From Nocardioides terrae (GTDB lineage: Bacteria; Actinomycetota; Actinomycetes; Propionibacteriales; Nocardioidaceae): a stretch of DNA of 64,000 bases. The stretch lies in the NCBI RefSeq assembly GCF_900112345.1, contig NZ_FOLB01000001.1, forward strand, positions 434,001 to 498,000. The letters are read 5' to 3'. Positions 9,623-18,915 of this stretch are shown here, piece after piece. A program made the translations under genes and the position numbers. Position 1 is the stretch's first letter; the number at the start of each line of letters is the position of its first letter. The notes beneath the pieces are model-generated. The model was given only the letters and a program-made list of their open reading frames with translations, did no database searches and was not told where the DNA came from.

Positions 9623-10335
9623 GAGCGCCGTACGACGGTCAGGGTCGGTGAGTCGGCCGCCCCGACGAGTCCGAAGAACCGGTGCGCGTCGTCCTCGGGG
9701 ACCGCCAGGACGAGCTGCCGCTTGCCCGACGCCACGAAGCTGTCCTCGACGGCGGGCGCGTCGACGACGCTGACCCCGGCCAGCACCGGCTCGGCGTCGG
9801 CGTCCCGGGCTCCGTCGACGGGACCGCCCAGCAGGTAGACGTCGACGACGCTGCCCGTCCCGACCGAGGGCGGCACCTGCTCCGGGTCGACGGCGAGCGG
9901 CACCTGGACGGTCCCGTTCTGGTCGGCCGCGCCCACCGCCGAGCGCGGAACCAGCTCGCCGGCGCCGACGCCGCGCAGGAGGACACCGTCCGGCGGCTCG
10001 GTGGCGCGGAAGTAGCCCCCGACGTCGTCGCCGTCGGCGAACCGCACCCGGTGCTGCTCGAGGTCGGCTGCGGTCACCGGCGCGCCGGCCGCCAGGTCGT
10101 CGCCGGCCGCCCAGACCCTGACCGTGTCGTCGGACGCCGCGAGCAGCCGGGCGCCCGCCACCACCGAGACGGCGACCAGCGCGGCCCCGACCCACAGCCG
10201 CGGGTCGCGCCACCCGGCGCGCGGCACCCGCTGGGCCGGAGGCGCACCGGCAAGACCCGACGACGAGGTGTCCAGCCCGAGATTCACCAGGACATCATGG
10301 GACGGCGACAGGTCCCTCGTCACCTGTCTCTCCAC
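9619..10335 (-). CDS. SAF-domain protein, CpaB/RcpC-like
   Basis: A 238-residue protein starting at GTG. A transmembrane helix (about residues 47-67, LWVGAALVAVSVVAGARLLA) precedes an extracytoplasmic SAF domain (VWAAGDDLAAGAPVTAADLE...) as in CpaB/RcpC Flp-pilus assembly proteins. It overlaps the CpaE-like gene by 4 nt. The pair may be an incomplete Tad locus or serve another envelope role. Confidence 0.75.
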   Translation of the reverse strand: MERQVTRDLSPSHDVLVNLGLDTSSSGLAGAPPAQRVPRAGWRDPRLWVGAALVAVSVVAGARLLAASDDTVRVWAAGDDLAAGAPVTAADLEQHRVRFADGDDVGGYFRATEPPDGVLLRGVGAGELVPRSAVGAADQNGTVQVPLAVDPEQVPPSVGTGSVVDVYLLGGPVDGARDADAEPVLAGVSVVDAPAVEDSFVASGKRQLVLAVPEDDAHRFFGLVGAADSPTLTVVRRS

Positions 10336-10388
10336 AGGCCGCCGACTCAGCCGACCGCCGCGCGGGCCTGGGTGCGATCATGTCGGGC

Positions 10389-10625
10389 ATGGCCGACAAT
10401 CCGCGCTTCCTCACGCTGACCGACGTGGCCGAGGTGCTCAACACCTCGAGCGCGCAGGTCTACGCGCTGGTGCGGCGTGGGGAGCTCCCGGCCATCAAGC
10501 TCGGCGGTCGCGGTCAGTGGCGGATCGAGGCGACCAAGCTGGAGGACTACATCCAGAGCCTCTACGAGCAGACCAAGGAGTTCGTCTCCGACCACCCCTT
10601 CGTGGACTCGGAGACCGAGGGCTAG
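10389..10625 (+). CDS. BldC/excisionase-type HTH DNA-binding protein
   Basis: A 78-residue MerR-like winged-helix protein. Its core (LTLTDVAEVLNTSSAQVYAL, then GGRGQWRIE) closely resembles BldC, a small developmental and stress regulator of actinobacteria. ATG 10389 is preferred over ATG 10380 because GATCAT at 10376-10381 looks like a -10 element giving a leaderless transcript. It is convergent with htrA; the stops overlap within GCTAGC. Confidence 0.85.
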   Translation: MADNPRFLTLTDVAEVLNTSSAQVYALVRRGELPAIKLGGRGQWRIEATKLEDYIQSLYEQTKEFVSDHPFVDSETEG

Positions 10626-11869
10626 CCGACCTGGCCCGCGAGGGTGATCTGCACGTCCCGGTCCTTGCCGGCGTGGTTGACGGTGAACGTCACCGCCTCG
10701 CCCGGCTGGTGGGTGCGGATGGCGACGATGAGCCCAATGCCGTCGGTGACGCGCTGGCCGTCGACCGCCTTGACGATGTCGCCCTTCTCCAGGCCCGCCT
10801 TCGCGGCCGGGGTTCCCTTGTCGACCGAGCTGATCTCAGCGCCGTCACCGTCGCTCTCGCCGCCGGTGGCGACCTTCGCACCGATGATCGGGTAGCGGGC
10901 CTCGCCGGTGTCGAGGATCTGCGCCGCCGTCGTGCGCACCTGCTCGATCGGGATGGCGAAGCCGACCCCGATGCTGCCGGCCTCGTCCTGGATGCCGCCG
11001 GTCGTGGCGATGGCGGAGTTGACCCCGACCACCTGGCCGAGCAGGTTGACCAGCGGGCCGCCGGAGTTGCCCGGGTTGATCGCCGCGTCGGTCTGCACCG
11101 CGTTGATGTAGGACGCCTCGTCGGCCGAGTCGCCGGTCGTGACCGGGCGGTCGAGCGCGCTGACGATGCCGGCGGTCACCGTCGAGCTCAGCCCCAGCGG
11201 CGAGCCGATCGCGACGACCTGCTCCCCCACCCGGAGCGCGCGAGCGGCGCCGAGCGAGGCGGGCTTGAGCCCCTGGGCGTCCGGCGCGCTGATCACGGCC
11301 AGGTCGTAGACGGGGCTGCGGCCGACGACGGTCGCCTTGGTGCGGCGGCCCTCGGTGTCGACGACCCAGATCGGGCCGTCGTCCTTGGCCGCGTCCGCGA
11401 CGACGTGGTTGTTGGTGACGATGTCGCCCTTGGTGTCGAGGACGAAGCCCGAGCCGGTGGCGCCGTTCTCCTTGCCGTCGTACTCGGCCTGGATCTGCAC
11501 GGTCGACGGCAGCAGCGCGTCGGCGACCGCGACGACGCTCGCCTCACCCGCCTTGATCGGCGCCTGGCTCACCGTGGTGGCGCCCAGCCCCGCCGAGGCG
11601 TACGCCGACCCGTTGTCGTCGTCGCCGTAGTGGTCCCACAGCGCGGAGCCGCCGACGCCGCCCGCGGCACCGACCAGCAGCGCGAGCACCGCGACGGCCA
11701 GCCACGTCCAGCGGCTGGGCCGGGCGCGCACCGGTGCCGCTTCGGCGGCGGGCTCCACGCGGAGCGGCTCGGTCAGCGGCGGCAGCCAGGAGTCGCCCGG
11801 TCGGCTCGCGGGAGGGGGGAGCGCCGGACCCGGCATCGGCTGCGGTCGGGTCGGCTCCTGGTTGCTCAC
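10622..11869 (-). CDS. htrA: HtrA-like membrane-anchored serine protease with PDZ domain
   Basis: A 415-residue S1C protease. A Pro-rich cytoplasmic N-terminus is followed by one membrane helix (about 54-76), a trypsin-like domain with His155 (TNNHVV), Asp189 (VYDLAV) and Ser269 (NPGNSGGPL), and a C-terminal PDZ domain. It should act outside the membrane on misfolded envelope proteins. It lies 35 nt after the anti-sigma gene in the sigE-rseA-htrA order known from mycobacteria, so it is probably part of the SigE envelope-stress regulon. Confidence 0.92.
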   Translation of the reverse strand: MSNQEPTRPQPMPGPALPPPASRPGDSWLPPLTEPLRVEPAAEAAPVRARPSRWTWLAVAVLALLVGAAGGVGGSALWDHYGDDDNGSAYASAGLGATTVSQAPIKAGEASVVAVADALLPSTVQIQAEYDGKENGATGSGFVLDTKGDIVTNNHVVADAAKDDGPIWVVDTEGRRTKATVVGRSPVYDLAVISAPDAQGLKPASLGAARALRVGEQVVAIGSPLGLSSTVTAGIVSALDRPVTTGDSADEASYINAVQTDAAINPGNSGGPLVNLLGQVVGVNSAIATTGGIQDEAGSIGVGFAIPIEQVRTTAAQILDTGEARYPIIGAKVATGGESDGDGAEISSVDKGTPAAKAGLEKGDIVKAVDGQRVTDGIGLIVAIRTHQPGEAVTFTVNHAGKDRDVQITLAGQVG

Positions 11870-11904
11870 CAGGTCATTCTGTCAGGCATCGCCAGCGGAG
11901 CCGG

Positions 11905-12354
11905 TCACCGCGCGGACGCGCGGTCGCGGTGCACGACGACGGTCGTGCCCGTGCCGGACACGGAGACCACGGGGGTCGGTCGGTCGGTCGTCGGCGCGGA
12001 GGCGGGGGCCGCGCCGAGCGCGAGCACGCCCATCACCGCAGCGCCCACGGCACCGCCACCGACGGCCGCGAGGGCGAGGTTGCGGCGCTGGTGGTCGACG
12101 GCGAGGAAGCACTCCCCCGGGGTCAGCTCGGAGGCACCGAGCAGCGAGCCCTTGAGCCCGTCGGAGGCGGACGTCGCGGCGTCGAAGGACAGCCCGGCGA
12201 GGCGGCGCTTGATCCAGCCCTCGCGCTCCACCCGATCACGGCAGACGTGGCACTCGTGGACGTGCGCCCACGCCCGCTCGGCCTCGTCGACGGGCAGCTG
12301 CCCGTCGAGGAGGGCGCTGGTCCGGTTCCCGAGGTGTCCGCCCAGCAGGCTCAT
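11905..12354 (-). CDS. rseA: Anti-sigma factor, RseA-like zinc-finger protein
   Basis: A 149-residue protein with the zinc-binding anti-sigma motif HVHECHVC (HxxxCxxC) near residue 33. A hydrophobic stretch (about 96-117) could span the membrane, and a short Ala/Thr-rich tail follows. Its ATG overlaps the sigma-factor stop (ATGA), the usual arrangement for a sigma/anti-sigma pair. By family it binds SigE and releases it under envelope stress. Confidence 0.88.
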   Translation of the reverse strand: MSLLGGHLGNRTSALLDGQLPVDEAERAWAHVHECHVCRDRVEREGWIKRRLAGLSFDAATSASDGLKGSLLGASELTPGECFLAVDHQRRNLALAAVGGGAVGAAVMGVLALGAAPASAPTTDRPTPVVSVSGTGTTVVVHRDRASAR

Positions 12355-12938
12355 CGTGACGTCCAGCCGAGCACCTTGGGGCCGGAGTAGCGCAGCCGAC
12401 CCTGGTTCGGGGCCCGGTGCTTGAGCGCCTCCCGGAGCATCGCGCGGCCACGGTGGATGCGCGATCGCACGGTGCCGAGCTTGGCCCCCATGATCTCCGC
12501 GATCTCCTCGTAGGTGAGGCCCTCGACGTCGCACAGCACGACGGCCGCCCGGAAGTCGGGCGGCAGCGCCTGGAGCGCTCGCTCGACGTCGTCGTCGAAG
12601 CGCTGGTCGGTGAAGGCGATGTCGGGCGTCGGCTGGTTGCTGCTCAGCCGGTCGGCCCGCTCGTCGGAGAGCGCGTCGAAGCGGATCCGCTGCTTGCGGC
12701 GGGCCTGGTCGAGGAAGAGGTTGGTCGTGATCCGGTGCAGCCAGCCCGCGAAGGTGCCGGGGGTGTAGGAGTCCAGCGACCGGAAGACACGGACGAAGAC
12801 CTCCTGCGTGAGGTCCTCGGCGTCGTGCTGGTTGCCGGTCAGCCGGTAGGCCAGCCGGTAGACGCGGTCGGAGTGCTGCTCGACGATCTCGTCCCAGGTC
12901 GGCACGCCGGCCTGGTCTGTCGCCGTCTCCTCGCCCAT
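12351..12938 (-). CDS. sigE: ECF RNA polymerase sigma factor SigE
   Basis: A 195-residue ECF sigma factor with region 2 ([20 protein letters not shown]) and region 4 HTH ([23 protein letters not shown]). ATG 12938 is chosen because GGAGGGAG lies about 9 nt upstream. It heads sigE-rseA-htrA and is divergent from an O-methyltransferase, the same layout as M. tuberculosis Rv1220c-Rv1223. It is expected to drive the envelope-stress response and is probably autoregulated; no promoter could be assigned with confidence. Confidence 0.93.
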   Translation of the reverse strand: MGEETATDQAGVPTWDEIVEQHSDRVYRLAYRLTGNQHDAEDLTQEVFVRVFRSLDSYTPGTFAGWLHRITTNLFLDQARRKQRIRFDALSDERADRLSSNQPTPDIAFTDQRFDDDVERALQALPPDFRAAVVLCDVEGLTYEEIAEIMGAKLGTVRSRIHRGRAMLREALKHRAPNQGRLRYSGPKVLGWTSR

Positions 12939-13080
12939 GCGGGTCGCTCCCTCCGTTCGCGGATCCCTCACGCTAGACGCCCCACCTGAGCGCAACCTGT
13001 GAGGTTCCTCGTCTGACCCAACGGTCCGAGCGCGGGTTTCGTTCCCCCGCGCGGGGGCGGGGCCGCGTTAGGTTTCTCCC

Positions 13081-13746
13081 GTGAGCACCCAGCCGAACCC
13101 CAGCCCCGTGTCCGCACCGTCGTGGACCTATGCCGAGGAGTTCGTGGGCGAGGATGAGATCCTCGCTGCCGCACGCGCCCGGGCCACCGAGGTCGGCGTG
13201 GTCCCGATCGGCCCCGGCGGCGGCGCGGCGCTCCGGTTCCTCGCCTCGGTCCTCGACGCGCGGGCGGTCGTCGAGATCGGCACAGGCACCGGCGTCTCGG
13301 GCCTGTGGCTGCTGCGCGGCATGCGCGCCGACGGCGTGCTCACCACCGTCGACATCGAGACCGAGCACCAGCGTCTGGCCCGGCAGACCTTCACCGAGGC
13401 CGGCATCCCCACCCAGCGCGCCCGCACCATCTCCGGCGCCGCGCTCGACGTCCTCCCCCGGCTCACCGACGGCCACTACGACCTCGTCTTCTGCGACGGC
13501 GACAAGCGCGAGTACGCCGACTACCTGACCGAGGCGCTGCGCCTGCTGCGCCCAGGCGGTGTCGTCGCGTTCGACAACGCGCTCTGGCACGACCGGGTCG
13601 CCGACGCCGCCCAGCGCGACGAGGAGACCACCGTCATCCGCGACCTCGGCCGCACCGTCGCCGCCCACGACGAGCTGGTGCCGCTGCTGCTCCCCGTCGG
13701 CGACGGGCTCCTGGTCGCCAAGAAGGAGTGGAAGCCGGAGGCCTGA
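13081..13746 (+). CDS. SAM-dependent O-methyltransferase, Rv1220c-like
   Basis: A 221-residue class I methyltransferase of the CCoAOMT/catechol-O-methyltransferase type. Motif I VEIGTGTGVSGLWLL near residue 64 binds SAM, and FCDGDK near residue 139 carries the metal-binding Asp. The GTG start has no clear ribosome site; TTAGGT lies 8 nt upstream and may be a -10 for a leaderless message. Its divergent position next to sigE is conserved in mycobacteria. Substrate unknown. Confidence 0.88.
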   Translation: MSTQPNPSPVSAPSWTYAEEFVGEDEILAAARARATEVGVVPIGPGGGAALRFLASVLDARAVVEIGTGTGVSGLWLLRGMRADGVLTTVDIETEHQRLARQTFTEAGIPTQRARTISGAALDVLPRLTDGHYDLVFCDGDKREYADYLTEALRLLRPGGVVAFDNALWHDRVADAAQRDEETTVIRDLGRTVAAHDELVPLLLPVGDGLLVAKKEWKPEA

Positions 13747-13769
13747 GGCCGTTTGGGAGACTGGCCCGC

Positions 13770-14834
13770 ATGCCTCCGCTCGACCTGACCGCCGACGTCG
13801 TCGCGCTCACCCGCCAGCTGGTCGACATCGAGTCGGTGTCCGGCGAGGAGGGGCCGATCGCCGACGCGGTCGAGACGGCCCTGCGGGCACTCCCCCACCT
13901 GACGGTGCAGCGGTTCGGCCACACGCTCGTGGCGCGGACGTCGTACGGACTGGGCGAGCGGGTGGTCCTCGCCGGCCACCTCGACACCGTGCCCGTGAAC
14001 GACAACCTGCCGAGCCGGCTCGAGGACGGCGTGCTGCACGGCCTCGGCACGTGCGACATGAAGGGCGGGGACGCGGTCATCCTGCGGCTCGCCGCGACCC
14101 TCGAGCGGCCCGTGCGCGACGTGACCTACGTGCTCTACGAGGCCGAGGAGGTCGAGGCGGACCGCAACGGCCTCAACCTGCTCTGGCAGTCCGACCCCGA
14201 CCTGCTCGCGGCCGACTTCGCGATCCTGATGGAGCCGTCGAACGCCGGGGTCGAGGCCGGCTGCCAGGGCACCCTCCGCGTCGAGGTGCGCACCCGCGGC
14301 GAGCGCGCCCACTCCGCCCGCAGCTGGATGGGCGTCAACGCCATCCACCGGGCCGGTGAGGTCCTGCGCCGGCTGGACGACTACGAGCCGCGCCGGCCGG
14401 TGATCGACGGACTGACCTACCACGAGGGGCTCAACGCCGTGCTCGTCTCCGGCGGGGTCGCGGGCAACGTGATCCCCGACGAGTGCGTGGTGACGGTCAA
14501 CCACCGCTTCGCGCCCGACCGCAGCGAGGACGAGGCGCTGGCGTTCGTGCGCGACTTCTTCGACGGCTTCGAGGTGACCGTCACCGACTCCGCCCCGGGT
14601 GCCCTGCCCGGCCTGGACCGGCCGGCCGCCCGGGCGTTCGTCGAGGCGGTCGGCGGGCAGGTCGGCCCGAAGTTCGGGTGGACGGATGTCGCCCGGTTCA
14701 CCACGCTCGGCGTCCCGGCGGTCAACTTCGGGCCCGGCGACCCGACCTTCGCCCACAAGCAGGACGAGCACGTGGCAGTCTCGGAGATCGAGCACTGCGA
14801 GCAGGTGCTCCGAGCATGGCTCTCACGAGACTGA
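13770..14834 (+). CDS. dapE: Succinyl-diaminopimelate desuccinylase
   Basis: A 354-residue M20 metallopeptidase that hydrolyses N-succinyl-LL-diaminopimelate to diaminopimelate and succinate in lysine and peptidoglycan synthesis. The zinc site shows as AGHLDTVPV and GTCDMKGGD, with the catalytic Glu pair in YEAEEVEAD and a C-terminal FAHKQDE. It lies just after the methyltransferase gene; dapD and dapC are within 13 kb. Confidence 0.93.
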   Translation: MPPLDLTADVVALTRQLVDIESVSGEEGPIADAVETALRALPHLTVQRFGHTLVARTSYGLGERVVLAGHLDTVPVNDNLPSRLEDGVLHGLGTCDMKGGDAVILRLAATLERPVRDVTYVLYEAEEVEADRNGLNLLWQSDPDLLAADFAILMEPSNAGVEAGCQGTLRVEVRTRGERAHSARSWMGVNAIHRAGEVLRRLDDYEPRRPVIDGLTYHEGLNAVLVSGGVAGNVIPDECVVTVNHRFAPDRSEDEALAFVRDFFDGFEVTVTDSAPGALPGLDRPAARAFVEAVGGQVGPKFGWTDVARFTTLGVPAVNFGPGDPTFAHKQDEHVAVSEIEHCEQVLRAWLSRD

Positions 14835-14844
14835 TGAGGATCCG

Positions 14845-15570
14845 ATGACGAGGCGAAGCAGCGGCGGCCCGCGGCCCACGGAGAACCGCCCGGAGGGCAG
14901 CACCAACGACCAGCGGCTGCTCGACAGCCGCGGGAGCGGCGACTGGGTGCACACCGACCCGTGGCGGGTGCTCAAGATCCAGGCGGAGTTCGTCGAGGGG
15001 TTCAACGACCTGGCCGAGGTCGGCCCGGCGATCTCCGTGTTCGGGTCGGCTCGGACACCGGTCGAGAACCCGTCGTACGCCTTGGGCGAGAAGGTCGGCG
15101 CCGCCCTCGCCAACGCCGGCTTCGCGGTCATCACCGGAGGTGGCCCGGGCGCGATGGAGGCCGCCAACAAGGGCGCGAACGAGGCGGGCGGGCAGAGCAT
15201 CGGGCTCGGCATCGAGCTGCCGTGGGAGTCCAGCCTCAACCCCTACGTCACCTTCGGGCTCAACTTCCGCTACTTCTTCGTGCGCAAGACGATGTTCGTG
15301 AAGTACTCGCAGGGCTACGTCGTGCTCCCGGGTGGGCTCGGCACGCTGGACGAGCTCTTCGAGGCGATGACGCTCGCCCAGACGCAGAAGATCACGCAGT
15401 TCCCGATCGTCCTCATGGGCGTCGAGCACTGGAGCGGCCTGATCGACTGGATGAGCCAGTCGATGCTCTCGGACGCGCGGATCAAGGCGAGCGACATCGA
15501 GATGCTCACCCTGACCGACGACGTCGACGAGATGGTCGAGCTGATGGTCAGGGCCCGGGACGCGCGATGA
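14845..15570 (+). CDS. LOG family (TIGR00730) Rossmann-fold protein
   Basis: A 241-residue protein of the LOG family, often misnamed lysine decarboxylase. The signature PGGLGTLDELFEA and the GGGPGAMEAANKGA loop are intact. Characterised members remove ribose 5-phosphate from cytokinin or purine nucleotides. The N-terminal 30 residues are extra and polar. It is 10 nt after dapE, and its stop overlaps the start of the DivIVA-domain gene (ATGA). Homologue Rv1205 sits in the same neighbourhood in mycobacteria. Confidence 0.88.
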   Translation: MTRRSSGGPRPTENRPEGSTNDQRLLDSRGSGDWVHTDPWRVLKIQAEFVEGFNDLAEVGPAISVFGSARTPVENPSYALGEKVGAALANAGFAVITGGGPGAMEAANKGANEAGGQSIGLGIELPWESSLNPYVTFGLNFRYFFVRKTMFVKYSQGYVVLPGGLGTLDELFEAMTLAQTQKITQFPIVLMGVEHWSGLIDWMSQSMLSDARIKASDIEMLTLTDDVDEMVELMVRARDAR

Positions 15571-15863
15571 TCTGGGTGTTCGGGATCGTCATCGTCCTGG
15601 TCCTCGGAGGGGTGGCGGCGGTCGCCGCGGGACGCGGCGAGCCGATGTCCGAGGCGTACGACGACCGGCCCGATGCCCTCGTGCCGGCCGACCGGCCGCT
15701 GACCGCCGCCGACCTGCGGAGCGTGCGCTTCTCGGTGGCGCTGCGCGGCTACCGCATGTCCGAGGTGGACGCCCTCCTCGCCCGCCTCGGCGCGGAGCTG
15801 GAGGCCGCGCGCGAGGTTGCCGACCCGCCGCCCGCAGAGGAGCATGACGCCCCGTGTCCCTGA
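15567..15863 (+). CDS. DivIVA-domain membrane protein
   Basis: A 98-residue protein. It has an N-terminal membrane helix (IWVFGIVIVLVLGGVAAVAA) and a DivIVA-type DXXR segment (LRSVRFSVALRGYRMSEVDALLARL), the short motif that usually begins a DivIVA coiled coil. The length fits small actinobacterial DivIVA-domain proteins such as Rv1209. It overlaps both the LOG gene and the next membrane gene, so it belongs to a tightly packed operon. Confidence 0.8.
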   Translation: MIWVFGIVIVLVLGGVAAVAAGRGEPMSEAYDDRPDALVPADRPLTAADLRSVRFSVALRGYRMSEVDALLARLGAELEAAREVADPPPAEEHDAPCP

Positions 15864-16273
15864 TCGTCGCGTACGTCCTGACCGCGCTCGGGGTGCTGGC
15901 GGTGGTGCTCACCAGGTTCCGGCTGCGCAGCACGCACATCGGCTGGCCGCTCACCGTGCACACCGTCGCCGGCACCATCGCCATCGTCCTCTGGCTGGCC
16001 TTCCTGGTCTTCTCCGACGACTCCTTCGTCGGAGAGGGTCGCCGGAACGCGCTCGGCGTCATCGCCCTGGCGTTCTGGTGGATGATGACGGTCGCCGGGC
16101 TGATGCTGCTCGTCCGCTGGCTGCCCAGCCGCAGCCGCGGGAAGCGCGCCGCCGACACCGTCGACGCGGCCGACTCGTGGACCGGCACCCCGGGGCTCTC
16201 GGTGCTCGCCCACGTCGGCACGCTCCTCGGCGTCGCCTGGATGACCTGGGCCTACGCCTTCAGCATGGTCTGA
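15854..16273 (+). CDS. Four-helix membrane protein, unknown
   Basis: A 139-residue protein with about four membrane helices (residues 4-21, 33-53, 66-88 and 117-137), starting at GTG inside the previous gene. It contains HIGWPLTVHTVAG and a Trp-rich helix (FWWMMTVAG). No family is recognised. It is in a run of overlapping genes from the LOG protein to the carboxypeptidase. Confidence 0.65.
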   Translation: MSLIVAYVLTALGVLAVVLTRFRLRSTHIGWPLTVHTVAGTIAIVLWLAFLVFSDDSFVGEGRRNALGVIALAFWWMMTVAGLMLLVRWLPSRSRGKRAADTVDAADSWTGTPGLSVLAHVGTLLGVAWMTWAYAFSMV

Positions 16274-17043
16274 TGGGGCGCATGCCTCGGGTCCTCGCCA
16301 AGCTCCTGCTCCCGCTCCTGCTCCCGCTCCTGCTCGTCGTCGGCCTGCTCGACCTGGTCGCGTCCCCGCCCGCCGACGCCGGGGCCGCGCCGGCACGGCC
16401 GGCCGTGCTCGGCGTCAGCGTCATCGGCCACTCGGCCGGGGGCCGCCCGATCCGGGCCTGGCACCTCGGCACGCCGGGTGCCCGCAAGGTCGTGCTGGTC
16501 TCCACGATGCACGGCGACGAGTCGAGGGCCGCCGAGGTCCTCACCTCCCTGCGCGACGGCCGGGCCGTGCGCGGCATCGACCTCTGGGTGGTGCCGACCT
16601 ACAACCCCGACGGGAAGGCGCGGCACACCCGGCAGAACGCGCGCGGCGTCGACCTCAACCGCAACTACCCGACGTCCTGGCGGCGGGTGGGCGGCCGCTA
16701 CGACTCCGGACGCGCGCCCGGCTCCGAGCCCGAGACGAAGGCGATGATGCGCTTCCTCAGCGCCGTCCGGCCCGCCTACGTCGTCAGCTTCCACCAGCCG
16801 CTCGACGGCGTCGACACCCTGACCAAGCACCCGGCCTTCTCGCGACGGCTCGCGCACGCGTTGCGGCTGCCGGTCAAGACCTTCAGCTGCAACGGCGGCT
16901 GCCACGGGACCATGACGATGTGGTTCAACAAGCACTTCCCCGGGCAGGCCGTGACGGCCGAGTTCGGCGCACATCCGTCGCGCCGCGAGCTCCGCGGACC
17001 CGTCGTACGCCGACTGCTGCGGCTCTTCCACGCACGTCGGTAA
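16273..17043 (+). CDS. M14-type zinc carboxypeptidase, MpaA-like
   Basis: A 256-residue exported peptidase. A signal or anchor helix (Leu-rich, residues 8-28) is followed by an M14 domain: zinc ligands in MHGDES (His, Glu) and SFHQPL (His), substrate Arg/Asn in ARGVDLNRNYP, and catalytic Glu in TAEFGAH. Such enzymes trim murein peptides. Its ATG overlaps the stop of the preceding gene (TGATG); ATG 16282 is an alternative. Confidence 0.82.
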   Translation: MGRMPRVLAKLLLPLLLPLLLVVGLLDLVASPPADAGAAPARPAVLGVSVIGHSAGGRPIRAWHLGTPGARKVVLVSTMHGDESRAAEVLTSLRDGRAVRGIDLWVVPTYNPDGKARHTRQNARGVDLNRNYPTSWRRVGGRYDSGRAPGSEPETKAMMRFLSAVRPAYVVSFHQPLDGVDTLTKHPAFSRRLAHALRLPVKTFSCNGGCHGTMTMWFNKHFPGQAVTAEFGAHPSRRELRGPVVRRLLRLFHARR

Positions 17044-17144
17044 AAGGAGCCTCTGGCCCACCGGCGCGGCCGATAGGGGATAATGATGCGCGGAAGCCGT
17101 GGGCCCGGGGAGGTCCACGTGACGCTCAGAGGAAGAGGTGCCGC

Positions 17145-17312
17145 ATGGCGGCGATGAAGCCGCGGACGGGAGACGGTCCGCTGGAGGTCACCAAGGAAGG
17201 ACGCGGCATCGTGATGCGCGTCCCGCTGGAGGGCGGTGGCCGCCTGGTGGTCGAGCTGAACGCCGAGGAGGCAGGCGCCCTCGGCGACGCGCTCAAGGAT
17301 GTCGTTGGCTGA
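17145..17312 (+). CDS. DUF3117 family small protein
   Basis: A 55-residue protein beginning MAAMKPRTGDGPLEVTKEGR. This is the near-invariant DUF3117 sequence found across actinobacteria (Rv1211 in M. tuberculosis); function unknown. The ribosome site AGAGGAAGAGG lies at about 17128-17138. The last 14 bases overlap the start of pepA. Confidence 0.9.
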   Translation: MAAMKPRTGDGPLEVTKEGRGIVMRVPLEGGGRLVVELNAEEAGALGDALKDVVG

Positions 17313-18879
17313 TCCCACCCTTCCGCAGCAGGTCACCCCGCCTGCCGTGTCGCTCGATGAGCGTGCTCCCGGCGCCGTCACCGGGACCGAGGTCGTCGTA
17401 CTCCCCGTCCTGCCCCCGATCGCGGGCAGCACCGATGAGTCGCTCGCGCTCGGACCGGGCGCCGCGGCGCTCGAGGAGGCGCTGACCGACGTCCTGGCCG
17501 GCGCCGACCTGCTCGACGTCCTCGACGCCGAGGGCGCGACCGGCAGGGCGGGCGAGGTGACCTCCTTCGTCGTGCCCGGCGGCGTGCGCGGCAACAAGGC
17601 GCTGAGGCGCGTGCTCCTCGTCGGCGTGGGCGCCCAGCGGCCGGTCGACTTCCGTCGGGCCGGCGCGGCCGTCGCACGGGCGACCCGCGACACCGCGACC
17701 CTCGCCACCACGGTGCCGGCCCTCGACCCCGACCTCGCGATCGAGCCGTTCGTCGTCGGCGTCACCCTCGCCTCCTTCTCCTTCGACTGGCGGGCCACCG
17801 GCCCGAAGCACCGCCCGGTCGGGTCGGTCGTGCTCGCCGAGCTCGGGGCGTCGTACGCCGACGAGGTGGCGCGCGCGGTCACGATCGCGGCGGCGGGCTG
17901 GCGGGCGCGGTTCCTGGCGACCGTCCCCTCGAACGTGAAGAACCCGGCCTGGCTGGCCGAGCAGGCCGTCACCGTCGCCGACGAGGTCGGCCTGAAGGCG
18001 GAGGTGTGGGACGAGGAGCGGCTGGCCGAGGAGGGCTTCGGCGGCATCCTCGGCGTCGGTCGCGGATCGGTCACCCCGCCGCGGCTGATCCGGCTCGACT
18101 ACGCACCCCCCCAGGCATCGCGCAGGACGCCCACGGTGGCGCTGGTCGGCAAGGGCATCACCTTCGACACCGGCGGCCTCAACCTCAAGCCCGGCGACGC
18201 GATGACGACGATGAAGCGCGACATGACCGGTGGCGCCGTCGTGCTCTCGACGATGGCCGCGCTGGCCGCCGTCGGCTGCCCGGTGCGGGTCGTCGGCCTG
18301 ATCGCCGCGGCCGAGAACGCCGTCTCGGGGTCCTCGATGCGCCCCGGCGACGTGCTCCGCCACTACCCCGGCGACAGGACGGCGCGGACCTCCGAGGTCA
18401 ACAACACCGACGCGGAGGGGCGGCTGGTGCTCGCCGACGCGATGGCCTACGCCGTCGCCAAGGTGAAGCCCGGCGTGCTGGTCGACGTCGCCACCCTGAC
18501 CGGGGCGATCAAGGTCGCCCTGGGCCAGCAGGTCGGCGGCTACTTCGCCAACCACGACGTGCTCGCGTCAGCCATCGAGAGCGCCGCGGAGACGACCGGC
18601 GAGCCGCTGTGGCGGATGCCGCTGACCGCGACCTACGAGGAGAAGCTCTCCTCCTCGATCGCCGACGCCGACAACAGCGCCGGGACCCCGCAGGCGATCA
18701 CCGCCGCGCTGTTCCTCCAGCACTTCAACGGTGGCCTGCCCTGGGCGCACCTCGACGTCGCCTCCGTCGGCGACGCCCCGGAGGACCGCGACGAGTGGAC
18801 CGCCGGTCCGACCGGCTGGGGTGCGCGCACCCTGCTCACCTGGCTCGGCTCCCCCGCGCCGCTCGCGGGCATCGTCTGA
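17299..18879 (+). CDS. pepA: Leucyl aminopeptidase (M17)
   Basis: A 526-residue cytosolic M17 aminopeptidase. The two-metal site is seen in GKGITFDTGGLNLKPGDAM and the family signature NNTDAEGRLVLAD near residue 370. It removes N-terminal residues from peptides. ATG 17299 overlaps the DUF3117 gene; a slightly later start is possible, since the first 15 residues look dispensable. Confidence 0.92.
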   Translation: MSLADPTLPQQVTPPAVSLDERAPGAVTGTEVVVLPVLPPIAGSTDESLALGPGAAALEEALTDVLAGADLLDVLDAEGATGRAGEVTSFVVPGGVRGNKALRRVLLVGVGAQRPVDFRRAGAAVARATRDTATLATTVPALDPDLAIEPFVVGVTLASFSFDWRATGPKHRPVGSVVLAELGASYADEVARAVTIAAAGWRARFLATVPSNVKNPAWLAEQAVTVADEVGLKAEVWDEERLAEEGFGGILGVGRGSVTPPRLIRLDYAPPQASRRTPTVALVGKGITFDTGGLNLKPGDAMTTMKRDMTGGAVVLSTMAALAAVGCPVRVVGLIAAAENAVSGSSMRPGDVLRHYPGDRTARTSEVNNTDAEGRLVLADAMAYAVAKVKPGVLVDVATLTGAIKVALGQQVGGYFANHDVLASAIESAAETTGEPLWRMPLTATYEEKLSSSIADADNSAGTPQAITAALFLQHFNGGLPWAHLDVASVGDAPEDRDEWTAGPTGWGARTLLTWLGSPAPLAGIV

Positions 18880-18915
18880 GGCAGCGTCCCCCGGGCAGCA
18901 GCAGGTCTCCAGCAG